Assembly (NCBI GenBank): GCA_014529385.2
Contig: CM043963.1
Location: 4,871,501-4,935,500, forward strand
DNA: 64,000 nucleotides
Direction of reading: 5' to 3'
Source: Adiantum capillus-veneris
Taxonomy: Eukaryota; Streptophyta; Polypodiopsida; Polypodiales; Pteridaceae
Below the pieces are notes generated by a model. It saw nothing but the letters and a program-made list of their open reading frames with translations. It was not told where the DNA came from and ran no database searches. The position numbers and the translations under genes are program-made. Positions within the stretch are counted from its first letter, which is position 1; each line of letters begins with the position of its first letter. Of the stretch, positions 44,928-55,483 are shown one piece after another.

Positions 44928-45641
44928 ATGCCATACACTAAGCTTGAATGGCACTCTGTGCTTCTTTTGTGGTGCAATTTCAATTGTAGAAAAGGTAAGG
45001 AAGGAGGGTGTGTGTGTTGAGAAGAAGGATTTTGTGTTGCTACTGTGTATTTTTTTGTAATGAAGTTTTGAAAGGTTACTGTGTTTTCTCTGTGTAAGGT
45101 GTTAGTATTAAGGTTGTTAGTTTTGTGTAATGTAATGTACAGTAAGTAGGAACTAGATCTGTGAGAGCTAATGAAGTGTGTTAGTGTGTAACAGTAAGTG
45201 TGTGTTAGTTGTAAGTAGGTAGGTAGAGTGTGTGTGTGCTCTCGCTTAGGCCACGGCGACCTTATCCTTAAAATTAAAAAAAAAAATTAAAAAAAATTTA
45301 AAGGTAGGACCGGGATCAGGAGTATCTCCTAGACCCAACCCCAAGCTCACGCTCAGGCTCAGGCCTCATTCGCCCTTTTAAAATTACGTATTTTAGCTTC
45401 ACACGTAGCTAAAAATCGACTTTTTTGAGGACCAATGGAGCTTCAGGTGACCGAACGTTGTGCTGTAAAGCACACCGCGACCCTCTGAGTGATATGCTTG
45501 TTTTGAGCTATCACACACTTTAATAAAAAGACCGTTCATTAAAAAACATTTTTTAAAAAAACGAGTGAAAACGGACGCCTAAAAAAGTAAGCAGTTAGCC
45601 TTCGAGGTTATTCGCCGACGCTTGTAGGGTGCCAACGGCAC

Positions 45642-48600
45642 ATGCATCAACGCTCTGGTCGTGTGCTAGAGATGGAGCAACTAGAGAGAATTTCGACTTA
45701 CGCAAGTTCTCAATATCCACCTATCTTAGGTTCCCGGCCCTCGGCGGGGACCCAAGGTAGTACAAACCAAGACCCGAACATAGTGGCTAGTGACTCTTCC
45801 TTTGACTACGACGTCATGGAGGGTTTCCGAATGTCTAATCTAGATAGCTCAAGCCAAGACATGCATGCCATGGGCCCACGGTCTGGGTAGAGCGTGCTTA
45901 GCCACTTGAAGGAAACCTTTAGTAGAGCCACTCGCTCGGAACATGGAGCTAATGATGTAAACGAGGGGGGTGGGGAAGTAAATTCTCCATTCATGATCAA
46001 CGTAGAGCCTATGCCCTTAGAGAATGTGTACGTGAATACTGACTCTTCAGAGCTATTCCCCTCTGAGGTCATATTACCCGATGGTAGAAGCCTTGCCGAA
46101 GTGCACAAGGTTGAGCGATATATCCTTGAAGCAAGGGAAAAGGAAATTGAGAGCTTACACAAGGCGGAGCAACGAAGAGAGTTAAAAACAAAAGCCCCTA
46201 TGTCAATATCCTTGCTAAGAGAGCAATCAAGTGCTCCTAACTTAGCAACCTAAGGGCAAAACCTAAAAAGCAACATTGCATCTACCTCAAAGGACACCCC
46301 TAGCACCTCAATCCTAGATGGAGCGTTCTTAAATGAGAACTGGGAGTACGAACTACAAACGAAAACTCTGACCGAACTATACACAGGTCACACCTATCAC
46401 GTGGGTTGGTTAGATGTCCTACAATCCACAATGGGTGCTACTAGTGTGGAGGATCAACAACAAAGAGTTTGTGAGGTCATCCATAGGGTCATTGAGTTAG
46501 AAAGACAGAACAAGGGGATCAACATGCCTTCAACGGGTCTCATGAGTTTCTTGGATACAAGAAAGGCTAAACAACCGACCTTATCGCAAATGGAGACTCC
46601 CTCGGTAAGTCCGATGGATCTCCCATATGTTGTTTTGCCAGGGGTCTCAGTGCAATCTGAGCCCACAAGTGATAGCTTTACCTTTCCAAGTCTAGATCAT
46701 CTTTCCCTTGATGACACCACGGCTACCATGCCTACCCCAATGGTGGGCATGCCAAGAAACACGCCATGGACCTCATTTGTTAGTAAAGCACCACTACATG
46801 GTAGCTCAATGCCTGCAATAGTACCTACAAGTATGTACCAATCGTATGCACCTATGGGTCATCGCACTCATGTAGTCCCTACCCCTCCCATTGTTTCAAC
46901 TACCTATACTCCACAACCACAACACCCATGTTCTTATTTCCATGGGACTATACCGGCTAGCATTAGCATGTCACATCCGACGTCTGCTATGCCTAGGGCC
47001 ACACATATGAACTATGGACCACCACATGGCACAACATCGTACCCAATGTGGAACCCAAGGGCTTCCTATGCGCCAAGCCCGATGCCAATACCTACTCCAC
47101 ATGGAGTCTCTGGAGCACCTCCACCCACGGTGCCTGCTCACTTAGGTGACTTGGCAACATTTGCTCAAGCTATTGGTCGATCTATTGCTGAGAATATGCG
47201 TAACACGCCTGATAGAGAGCCTAGAAGTAAGGCAGTACAAATAGCCACGCTCACACAAAAATTTAGTGGAGGCGGGGATGTGAGAAATCATATCAAAGTG
47301 TTTAAACAAATATGCGATTCTCTAGGAGAACACAATGACCTGCATAAGAGCAATGCTTTAAACCTAACCTTAAGTGGGAAGGCAGGGGATTGGTATAGAA
47401 CCCTAAGGGTGGAAGAAAAAACGATTTACCCTACTCTTAGGAGACTGTTCTCGAAAGAATACATATGAGAGGGAGTACTTTGGGGTGTAGCCTCTCAGCT
47501 CCAGAAAGCCCAACGAGAGGAAGGAGAGCCGGTGAGAGACTTTATTAGTCGCTTGAAGCATTTGAATTCTTGTTGTAATCCCAATGAGTGTTTCAATAAT
47601 AATCAATTGCTTGATAGATTCATTAGGGGATTACAACATGAGGATATCTACAATGGCCTGGTCATTAGAGGTATCACCACTTGGGAAGTAGTCACCACCA
47701 ATGCGATCCAACTGGAGGATAATTTAATGATTCAAGGAGAAAGAGTGTCTGTTGAGACTAAATCTATTAGCTCGCAAGCATCAGGGCATCAGCCAATGAC
47801 CCTAAAGCCTGTTTCTAAGGAGCCAAAGATATCTGAGATGACTATAGCAGATCCCACCAAGGCTATTCAAGAGAGTTTTAGAGATAATCGTGCTCCGCAA
47901 AACAATCATATGTATCCAAGAAGGGAGCAACAATGGTGCTCAGTATTGAATGCCCTACTTTTAGAGTAAAATTCAATGGGAATTGCAAATCCTGTGGAAG
48001 GTATGGTCATTAAGCTAAGGATTGCATAGTATTTAAGTGCGCGATGGCCAATAGACCAACCTTAGCATGGACATACACACCTCGAGTGCCTGCATTGATG
48101 CTGACCCCACCTCTTGAACAAGCAGCACAACACATGGTCCCTAGGACCCAAAATGTTGTTCAAACAACACCCTTACCACCTCCAGTGCTAGGACCGCAAC
48201 CACCACATCCAAGAATCACTCCTGTGAATCAAGTGGGTTGTGAGTCATCTATTGCTTGTTTGGAAGGCTGTGAGGAAGATATAGATCCTAATATTGCCTA
48301 TGGGCTGGATGTGCTTGAAGAAAGTCCACAATACTACATGGAGGACTATTGGGGACAAGTCAAACCTGTATATCAAGTAGCTGCTCTTGCGGCAAGAGGC
48401 CAAAATATCAATTACACTGCTAAGAGACCACCTCTTCAATGCTATGAATGTGGAGGTCCACATCGTGTAGCCGAGTGTCCTATTAGGCTACAAAAGAACG
48501 CCACACTAATGCAAACCAATCAAGCGAGCATGTCTACAATGCCGATACTCATGTGTTATCGATGCGGCATAGATCATTTGATTTCCCAATGTCCAAATAA

Positions 48601-48847
48601 TCCAAATGCACCAAAGATCACGCCATTAAACTTGATTGAAGTTACCGAGGAGCCATCACAAAGTACACCTGTGGTAACACTAAACGTACTCACACGATCG
48701 ATGCTCCAAAAACAAAATTATATTCTTGAGGAAAGAGACACGACATCAATTTCCCAATCTCAAAAAAAAAAAGAAAACATGAAGGAAGAGATTGCAAAAA
48801 GCAGCGAAGTCAGACGCCAGTTCAAAGACCAACATACGGACTGGTGA
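45642..48847 (+). pseudogene. Gag region of element N with three Cys-His knuckles
   Basis: Frames 45642-45890, 45894-46253, 46401-47468, 47532-47969 and 48044-48847 are pieces of one long gag. Retrotrans_gag capsid text: QIATLTQKFSGGGDVRNHIK, LTLSGKAGDWYRTLRVEEKT, SQLQKAQREEGEPVRDFISR, LLDRFIRGLQHEDIYNG. Upstream is a Pro/Met/Thr-rich linker (46700-47150). Three knuckles follow: CKSCGRYGH*AKDC at about 47987-48028, interrupted by a stop where Gln is expected, then CYECGGPHRVAEC (48440) and CYRCGIDHLISQC (48551), which have the short CX2CX3HX4C spacing. Most stops can be read as single C-to-T or G-to-A changes (for example 47466 TGA in YI*EGVLW). Confidence 0.8.
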
Positions 48848-49258
48848 CGACCCCGTATATATGAACGAAGCTTAAGAGGATTCTGATTCAGATGAAACCA
48901 TGGAGACCAAAACGTCCACTAAGATAGAAACCAACAAGGAAGACCTTCATGAGCCACAATGGCCAGGATCCAAGAAGAAGATAGAAACTTATCCAAACCC
49001 TACAGAGGAGATTGAGCGAGTCAAGCAATTAAGGAGTTTGTAGAAGATACCCAAAGGGATCTAGAACCAGCACCTAGACAGATCCAGATTATAGACATCG
49101 TGTTCCCTACGCAACAACAACCTCACCAAGTCCATAGACCCTTAGCCATACCTAATGTCATCCAAGAAGAAACTGACTTAAAGTCATGGGAAAGTGGACG
49201 TACTCACTTCTTGATGGAAAGAATGTTTTCATAGGGACTACCTGATCCTATCAAATAA

Positions 49259-49910
49259 ATGGAGATCCCATCTTCCCCACGTCAAGGGACTGAAGTCCAA
49301 AAGGTGTCGTTAAACATTGCCAAATTGATGGATTTCATGTCTTCAGAAGTTAGAACCACCATCATGTCCAAACTATATAAAGACCCTGAGCTAGTCTCAG
49401 CTCTTCGAGCCTTCCTCAATGGAGAACTAAAGTTTGGGCTACCACAATTTGCACAGATGGATGGAACTGGGGAGATGCCAATAGAGGAGGAACACTTAGA
49501 TCCACAACCCAACCTAAATGAGAACCTTGTTATAGAAATACCTGTTAACAAGTTGGGACAATACTTTGAGGGTGATGAATCCAATGCGACCATACCAATC
49601 ACTACTAAGATTAACTGTGAAGGGAATCCTTGATGGTGGCGTTGGGGTTAGCATTGTGACTAAAAATTGCTGGGAAACTATAGGAAGACCTCACCTTGCG
49701 ACCACAACCATAGTAGTGAAGATGGACAATGGATCTATTGTTAAACCTATTGGGATGCTAGAAGATCTCGATCAAGGTATTTGGACATAAAATAAGGATT
49801 ACCTTCATTGTTATGGATTTCGCCAAACACACTATGGCATCATAGATGATCTTAGGACGTCCTTTCATGAGGGAAGCAAAAATGGTACATGACTGGTCTA
49901 AAAATCATGT
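49259..49910 (+). pseudogene. Protease-like region of element N
   Basis: Frame 49259-49633 reads VSLNIAKLMDFMSSEVRTTI ... IPVNKLGQYFEGDESNATIP. After a frameshift it continues as VKGILDGGVGVSIVTKNCWE and KMDNGSIVKPIGMLEDLDQG. This is the same domain as in element M, but the active site reads D-G-G instead of D-S-G. The D-G-G form is also seen in the relic at 63.7 kb. The region between 48847 and 49259 is coding-like but broken. Confidence 0.65.
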
Positions 49911-49914
49911 CTAG

Positions 49915-50700
49915 TTGCAGTTCCAAGATTCTGTCATTCGAGTGGATCTTGTGACGGGTCAAGCACATCCTCTAGGAAACAGGTTTATAATTGATCATAG
50001 ATCTGCCACCATAGTTCACTCGGCCCCATTGCAGTATTGTTATATGTGTAAAGTGGACACTGATGTTGGGGAAGATTCTCCTTATATGGATGTACTACTT
50101 GGGATGACTGAGTCAGACAATGTGGATTGGGTTCACCTAGCAGCAACCATAGACACTTGGGGAAACAGGGGGACGACTTGGGTAACACCTGAGGGGGATG
50201 AAATGCCACCACGCGTACCCTTAAATATGCTAGAAGCAATACATATAGCTTCTGACAAGTCTCATCCTAATGTAACGAAGAAAACATACAAGTGGTTCCC
50301 TAAAGCTTCTTTAGCGACCATGGCTAGTACTAAAAAACGAAAGCCTTGTAAGAAACGTACCACTCGCTCCACGAAAAGTAAGAAAATGTTGCGATGGATT
50401 CCTAAACGACTATGGAAGCCCAAGGCTACTATCAAGGAAATGATCAAATCTGGGTGCCAAAACGTAGATTGTGTTCTTACCTGTCACCTGACCCATGTGA
50501 GCCCAATCTTGTAGCTCCAAAACAAATTGAGGACTACGGAAAGAAAAAAATCACAGAATGCTACACACCCGCTCCAGAGCTAGTTTGGGTACCGGAAAAA
50601 GAACGATTTGTTCCACCTAGCTCAGGAAGGGGGGAGTCCCATGAAGCTTTTAGCTCCTCATGTAATGCATCCATAGAGGTAAAAGCTTCTCCATAGCCTC
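49915..50700 (+). pseudogene. W-P-K repeat ORF of element N
   Basis: Frames 49915-50514 and 50412-50696 overlap in different phases and together form one protein. Motifs: KKTYKWFPKASLATM, a very basic stretch KKRKPCKKRTTRSTKSKK, MLRWIPKRLWKPKA, then EAQGYYQGNDQIWVPKRR, and LVWVPEKERF. The QGYYQGN..IWVPK module is the same as the repeated module of the element M ORF at 35220-36134. The frameshift near 50440 splits the module. No enzymatic motif. Confidence 0.6.
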
Positions 50701-50934
50701 CACCTACAATAGTGGACCTCCATAAAGCTACAAAGGAATCCACACCTCCCAGTATTCAAGAATCACCTGATGAACCACTTCAAGTTCGATCATGGGAGAG
50801 TACCTTACCACCCTTGCAACTCGATGAGACACCTAAGGTAATAGAAAACTACTGGCAAAAATCCTCACCTATTACCAACTGGAACAATTGGTTTCAAAGG
50901 GTGACAGTTACATTTCAAATAGTATGATCTACCC

Positions 50935-51200
50935 AAGGAAGGGGGGAGTGTTTGCTAACATCCATCATTCACTTGCTTCCCTCTCAACCTTCCTCCCTAA
51001 CCTCTCAATCTCCCAATCTTGGGGAATGTATATATAAAGCCTTATACTCACAAAAAACAAATAGAATAAAGAGCAAGAGCAATTAGCAAACGAGAATGCA
51101 CAATAAAAGTCAAAACATTGACCCATACCTACACATTCACATCGGGTTCACTGAAACAGAAACCTATGTCATAAAACACCTTTGATCCTCATCACTCGGG
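50935..51200 (+). repeat. Internal purine tract plus LTR-like start with TATA box in element N
   Basis: AAGGAAGGGGGGAG (50935-50948) is followed at 50949 by TGTTTGCTAACATCC, which looks like a purine tract joined to an LTR start. A TATA box TATATATAAAG lies at 51029-51039. Another copy of the tract, AGGAAGGGGGGAG, is at 50624-50636. The true 3' tract of N is at about 52566-52579. The far end of this LTR-like segment could not be placed. The rest of the interval 51200-52130 has no recognisable coding. Confidence 0.45.
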
Positions 51201-52579
51201 TGATGGAGGGTAGGTAGGATTAGTACAATCGAAGTGTTTTTGTTTTAGAGTTTGCTGATTTAGCAAAGTTCTTTTTTTCCACTGATGTGCCTCCTAGAGG
51301 TATTCTTTGTGTTTCCTCGTGTGTACAGGTACGTGTTTCTGTTGTTAGGATTTGGACCTTCATGAAATATTTCTCTCGTTCACACTTTGAATCGAAGCAC
51401 GATCATCAACACAAACAGGTGTTTCTTATCCATTAGCATTGCCCCTTATCTTTTTTGCATCCATGTTTGTCTGCTTTAATTGTGATTGGTAGCATAATAT
51501 TCAACACATTTTCTTAGTATCAAACATTAAATTCAATGTAATTTTTTGTCATAATCACTTGTCTAGGTTTAAAAATCAAGCAGTCCGACTAAGCTAGTTT
51601 GACCAAGCTAGGTGTTAGAGATTTTCTCTTAATACCATGGGGAATGCCTTCCTAATAATCTATGGTTACTTAGGTTCTTAATCCGATTTAGGCAGCATTG
51701 TGTGCAATGTACTAGGGCTTTCTAGTGGGCCTTAGTCCCTATTGACCTTTAGCTTAAGTATTATAAAGGGAGTTTACTAGTGTGATAAGCCTCAGTAGGG
51801 TAACAATGTTATATGACCCCCCAGAGTTACAAAATCAAAATGTTGAAAACGAACAAAAAATAAAATAAAAAAATCAAAGTGCCACAATGTAAAATCTTAA
51901 GCTGGAAGAGAAATCTCAGCTTGATTGGGTACTTCACTCACATGTATCGCCTATGGTACTAGAGCCCTAGAGGTTCCCAGTGTGGGTTGCTTTTCCTTGA
52001 AAAGCAAAAAACCCAAGGCATACAAAATAAACACACACATCAAAATTGAATCACTGTGAAAAGACTTTGGGGGGTCAGAGAAAAGGTAATCAGACACTCG
52101 ATGATTTCATGAGAAATTCCTTTTATTGTAGCTTGGTCTTCTAGGTATAGCCTCTAGTCAGCCCTCGAACATGAAATACTTGGCTCTCGCGATTAAACAA
52201 CTTTATTGACCAGAGAAAATTAAGAAGCTTACCCATGCTATTAATAGTCAATCTCTAGTGTCTTTCGACCGTTAAATTAGCGACCCCAGATTTGTTTAAT
52301 TTTTTACCTTTACATCTGTTTATGCATTTGATTATATTGCAATTTAATGTTTATTGCTGACAAATGGTTTAAAATTTTGTTTTACCAATCAAATTGTTTT
52401 GCTACAACTACATATGCCTTTTAATTGTATATGAGAATGCAATTACTGTGCCAATGTTGTCTGATTTTGTAGTGACTGAAGAAGGCTAAGGACATTCATC
52501 TCAAATGCTCTTCCACCTCGACGAACAAGCTTCAACTCAATAGCTTCCCAGGACGGAATCTACATCAGGAAGGGGGGCA

Positions 52580-52885
52580 TGTTAACCCTCACGTACATTC
52601 CTATCACCTACGACGGACGCTATTATTTATTTGGTAGAGTCAGGCACCGGGCTTGTCGGTCCAATAGGAAAAGGGTAAGAGTGATCGCCCATGAGAGGCC
52701 CACTCTAACTGGAACATTCAAGGGATTAGTTGGGTAAGCATCGGCGCCCAAGTCTGAATGGGGCGAGCTCATATAAAAGTCAGCTAAACCTAAAAATCAC
52801 TCATTCTCTCATTTGTGCAATTGAAGAGTACTCTTGCTCCATCTCCATCTTCTTCTTCTTCATCTCCTTGTGTGTGTGTGTATGC

Positions 52886-52970
<85 letters not shown>

Positions 52971-53162
52971 CGATCGAGCATTGCAGCGGCACGACGGCGG
53001 CGAGGCGGTTGAGAGCGTGGTAGCGGCGTCTCCCTCTTCTTCGCGGCGAGGAATCCTCCACGACAGGAAGCGTAGAGTGGTGAGTGACACACCAACGCCA
53101 TTTTTGAGCTTACTAGTTTAGGCTTGTTGTGTACTTGGAGCCATTTGTGGCTCGCACACAGT
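52580..53162 (+). repeat. LTR B (internal, 3'-truncated LTR copy of element N)
   Basis: Starts TGTTAACCCTCACGTACATT right after the tract AGGAAGGGGGGCA and matches LTR A up to GGCTCGCACACAGT, then stops about 60 bases short of the LTR end. TATA box at 52772-52778; (GA)n at 52888-52968. Confidence 0.9.
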
Positions 53163-53527
53163 AAGGTTTTCTAGGTATAGCCTCTAGTCAGCCCTCGAAC
53201 ATGACTCTAGTGCCTTTCGACTCTTAAATTAGTGACCCCAGACTTGTTTAATTTTTTACCTTTACATCTATTTATGTGTTTGATTATATTGCAATTCAAT
53301 GTTTATTGCTGACAAATGGTTTAAAATCCTGTTACCAATCAATTTGTTTTCCTACAACTACATATGCCTTTTAATTGTCTATGGAATGCAATTACTGTGC
53401 CATGTTGTTTGATTTTGCAGTGACTGAAGAAGGCTAAGGACATTCATCTCAAATGCTCTTCCACCTCGATGAACAAGCTTCAACTCAATAGCTTCCGAGG
53501 ACGGAATCTACATTAGGAAGGGGGGCA
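53163..53527 (+). repeat. Second copy of the 3' internal tail of element N
   Basis: TTCTAGGTATAGCCTCTAGT and what follows repeats 52140-52579, with an internal deletion of about 70 bases after CTCGAACATG, and again ends in AGGAAGGGGGGCA. It separates LTR B from LTR C. Confidence 0.9.
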
Positions 53528-54098
53528 TGTTAACCCTCACGCACATTCCTATCACCTACGACGGATGCTGTATTATTTATTTGGTAGAGTCAGGTATCGG
53601 GCTTGTCAGTCCAATAGAAAAAGGGTAAGAGTGATCGCTGATGAGAGGTGCAATCTAACTGGAACATTCAAGGGATTAGTTGGCTAAGCATGGGCGCCCA
53701 AGTGTGAATGGGGCGAGCTCATATAAAAAGTCAAATAAACCTAAAAATCACTCATTCTCTCATTTGTGCAATTGAAGAGTGCTCTTACTCCATCTCCATC
53801 TTCTTCTTCTTCATCTCCTTGTCTGTGTGTGTATGCGTGAGAGAGAGAGAGAGTGTGTGTGCGATCGAGCATTGCGGCGGCACGACAGCGGCGAGGCAGT
53901 TGAGCGCAGCGTAGCGGCGTCTCCCTCTTCTTCGCGGCGAGGAATCCTCCATGACAATAAGCATAGAGCGGTGAGTAACACACCAAGGGCATCTTTGAGC
54001 TTACTAGTTTAGGCTTGTTGTGTGCTTGGAGCCATTTGTGGCTCGCACACAGTGTATCGGCAAGTTCCTTGCATTGACACATGCGACATACGCGCACA
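53528..54098 (+). repeat. LTR C (terminal 3' LTR of element N)
   Basis: TGTTAACCCTCACGCACATT to ACGCGCACA, followed directly by the target duplication TGTGG. It is shorter than A and B, mainly because its GA tract is only about 15 bases (53839-53853). Confidence 0.9.
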
Positions 54099-55112
54099 TG
54101 TGGTTCCATAAGAGCTTGGGCCTTTTGGATGAGCTCCTTGCACATTTGCAAACTCTTTTTTTCATACCCTGGATGAGGGTACGTCCAGCTATCTATCCTG
54201 GTTGGTCTTTAATATGTCCACTAAAAGTTCTCTAACTTTTGATAGACAACTCCAAATTGAGTCAGGTATAGCCAGGAAGAAAGGTTGCAGGCAATACGAC
54301 ACACCTAGACTTAGGCACTCTTCTAACTAAATCCAAAAACAAGATTTGAACCTAATTTTACAAATGGATACTCTTTATACCCTACCCTAAAAATCTTACC
54401 GCTCGTTTTGCATGTTGATTCTCAAAGTCCAAAGTTCATCGGCGAAAATAGAGTCCAAAAAACCCCCTTTCCTTTTTTGATCTTGCATTCCAACTTTTGT
54501 CCCTTTGAATTGTACTCCTAAAACACCATTTTGTGAATCAAACTACTCTCCCTTGCTCCTTTAAACTCTCAAATCAAACCCCCCCCCCCCCCGCCGATGT
54601 GCACCTTACACCCAGTCTTGTACACTATACACCAGGTTTTGGATCACAAACTCTTTTGGAATCTAATTCAATACTTCTCTTCGTGTTATTCCTAACCCCT
54701 CCCTACCCTCTATCCCTTCCTTTGTTGCTATTTAAGTTCCCCTAAAATTTAACCCCTCCAATACACTTTTTGCTAGCCATACAACCTTCAATATCACTCC
54801 ATCGATACACCTTTGTGAGATACAACCCCCTTATTTTGGACTCGACGCCCCCCCCCTCTGCCCCCCCCCGCTTTACCAATATTGTTAGGCCCCAACCTAT
54901 TTTATGCCCCCCCTTTTTTATGACCCATTTTTTGTTTAAAAAGATACCCTCTTTCACTTAAACCACCCCTCGGCAAACAGTCTATGAAAACTCCCCCCCA
55001 TTAAAATTTAATCCCATACTACTTATCCTTGGGAGACTCTACACCACTCTACCTCTAGTTAGATAGGCAAACTCATAGCCCCTGCAAAGTATACCCCGCC
55101 CCCTCTCTCTCT

Positions 55113-55120
55113 TATATAAA
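55113..55120 (+). promoter_or_regulatory. TATA-like box upstream of the ribozyme
   Basis: CTCTTATATAAAGAAC, with the TATATAAA core about 50 bases before the hammerhead core. Confidence 0.45.
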
Positions 55121-55160
55121 GAACATCCTCTCTCGCTTTTTCCTATTCATAATTCGCCCT

Positions 55161-55212
55161 ACTACTACCACTGATGAGCTCCTCAAAGGAGCGAAATGTG
55201 TTTGGTACCCCA
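55161..55212 (+). ncRNA. Hammerhead ribozyme, type I-like with very short stem III
   Basis: Core CTGATGA at 55171-55177, stem II GCTCC (55178-55182) with loop TCAAA and GGAGC (55188-55192), then GAAA at 55193-55196. Stem I is formed by TACCA (55166-55170) and TGGTA (55203-55207), with possible distal CTA/TAG pairing. Stem III would be only one or two pairs within ATGTGT, and cleavage would fall after 55202 in a GUU triplet. Short-stem-III hammerheads are a known feature of animal Penelope-like elements, and the motif lies just upstream of such an RT here. Activity is not proven. Confidence 0.75.
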
Positions 55213-55483
55213 TAGCCCACCCCCACCTCCCTTCCTTTTGCTCAGAACAAAGTGCTTCGCACGCTTAAGTATAATTATAAATTAAGTTTTGGTTTTAGAG
55301 CTGACATTTACCAGGTTTCCTAAATCCAAACTTTTAGGGTACCCAGAACTAGTTTCAGAAACCAAAAGAGTCCCAAATTCCTCACTTCTAAGAGACCTGA
55401 TCAGGGGTAGAAAGGGATAAGTTGCACTAAGCCAGAGTGAGCTTGTCAAGGACTATCTTGAGAGTTTTGAGTGAGCCTTAACC

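Larger units (their letters stand above)
44286..54098 (+). mobile_element. Element N: non-autonomous gypsy-like LTR element with three LTR copies
   Basis: Bounded by the perfect target duplication TGTGG (44281-44285 and 54099-54103). LTR copies: A 44286-44905, B 52580 to about 53162 (3'-truncated), C 53528-54098. Directly after LTR A is a primer site matching the plant tRNA-Asp type (TAGCGCCGTTGCCGGGGA, one change from the usual TGG form). Internal coding: gag with three Cys-His knuckles, a protease-like segment and a W-P-K repeat ORF. No RT, RNase H or integrase was found in about 7.6 kb of internal DNA. It lies inside element M. Confidence 0.9.
32987..54250 (-). mobile_element. Element M: old minus-strand non-autonomous LTR element carrying two nested insertions
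   Basis: Left end: an LTR at 32987-33968 with a purine tract inside it. Internal pieces on the minus strand are 33969-37078, 42911-44285 and 54099 to about 54250. They are separated by the chromovirus (37079-42910) and element N (44286-54098), each bounded by a perfect 5-bp target duplication. The minus-strand frame QMCKELIQKAQALMEP at 54104-54150 continues in frame into LIHKKNGELERHGIV at 44255 once N and one TGTGG copy are removed, showing that both sides belong to one ORF. The right end of M, with its gag and 5' LTR, is not found; it is lost near 54250 where Penelope-like sequence starts. No RT or integrase seen in any piece. Confidence 0.75.

Noticed and set aside
44596-53101. Long frames made of RERERE or SLSLSL repeats
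   Set aside because: They are translations of the (GA)n microsatellites.
54533-54961. Pro-rich frames upstream of the Penelope-like RT
   Set aside because: They come from C homopolymers in the leader of the element and have no domain.
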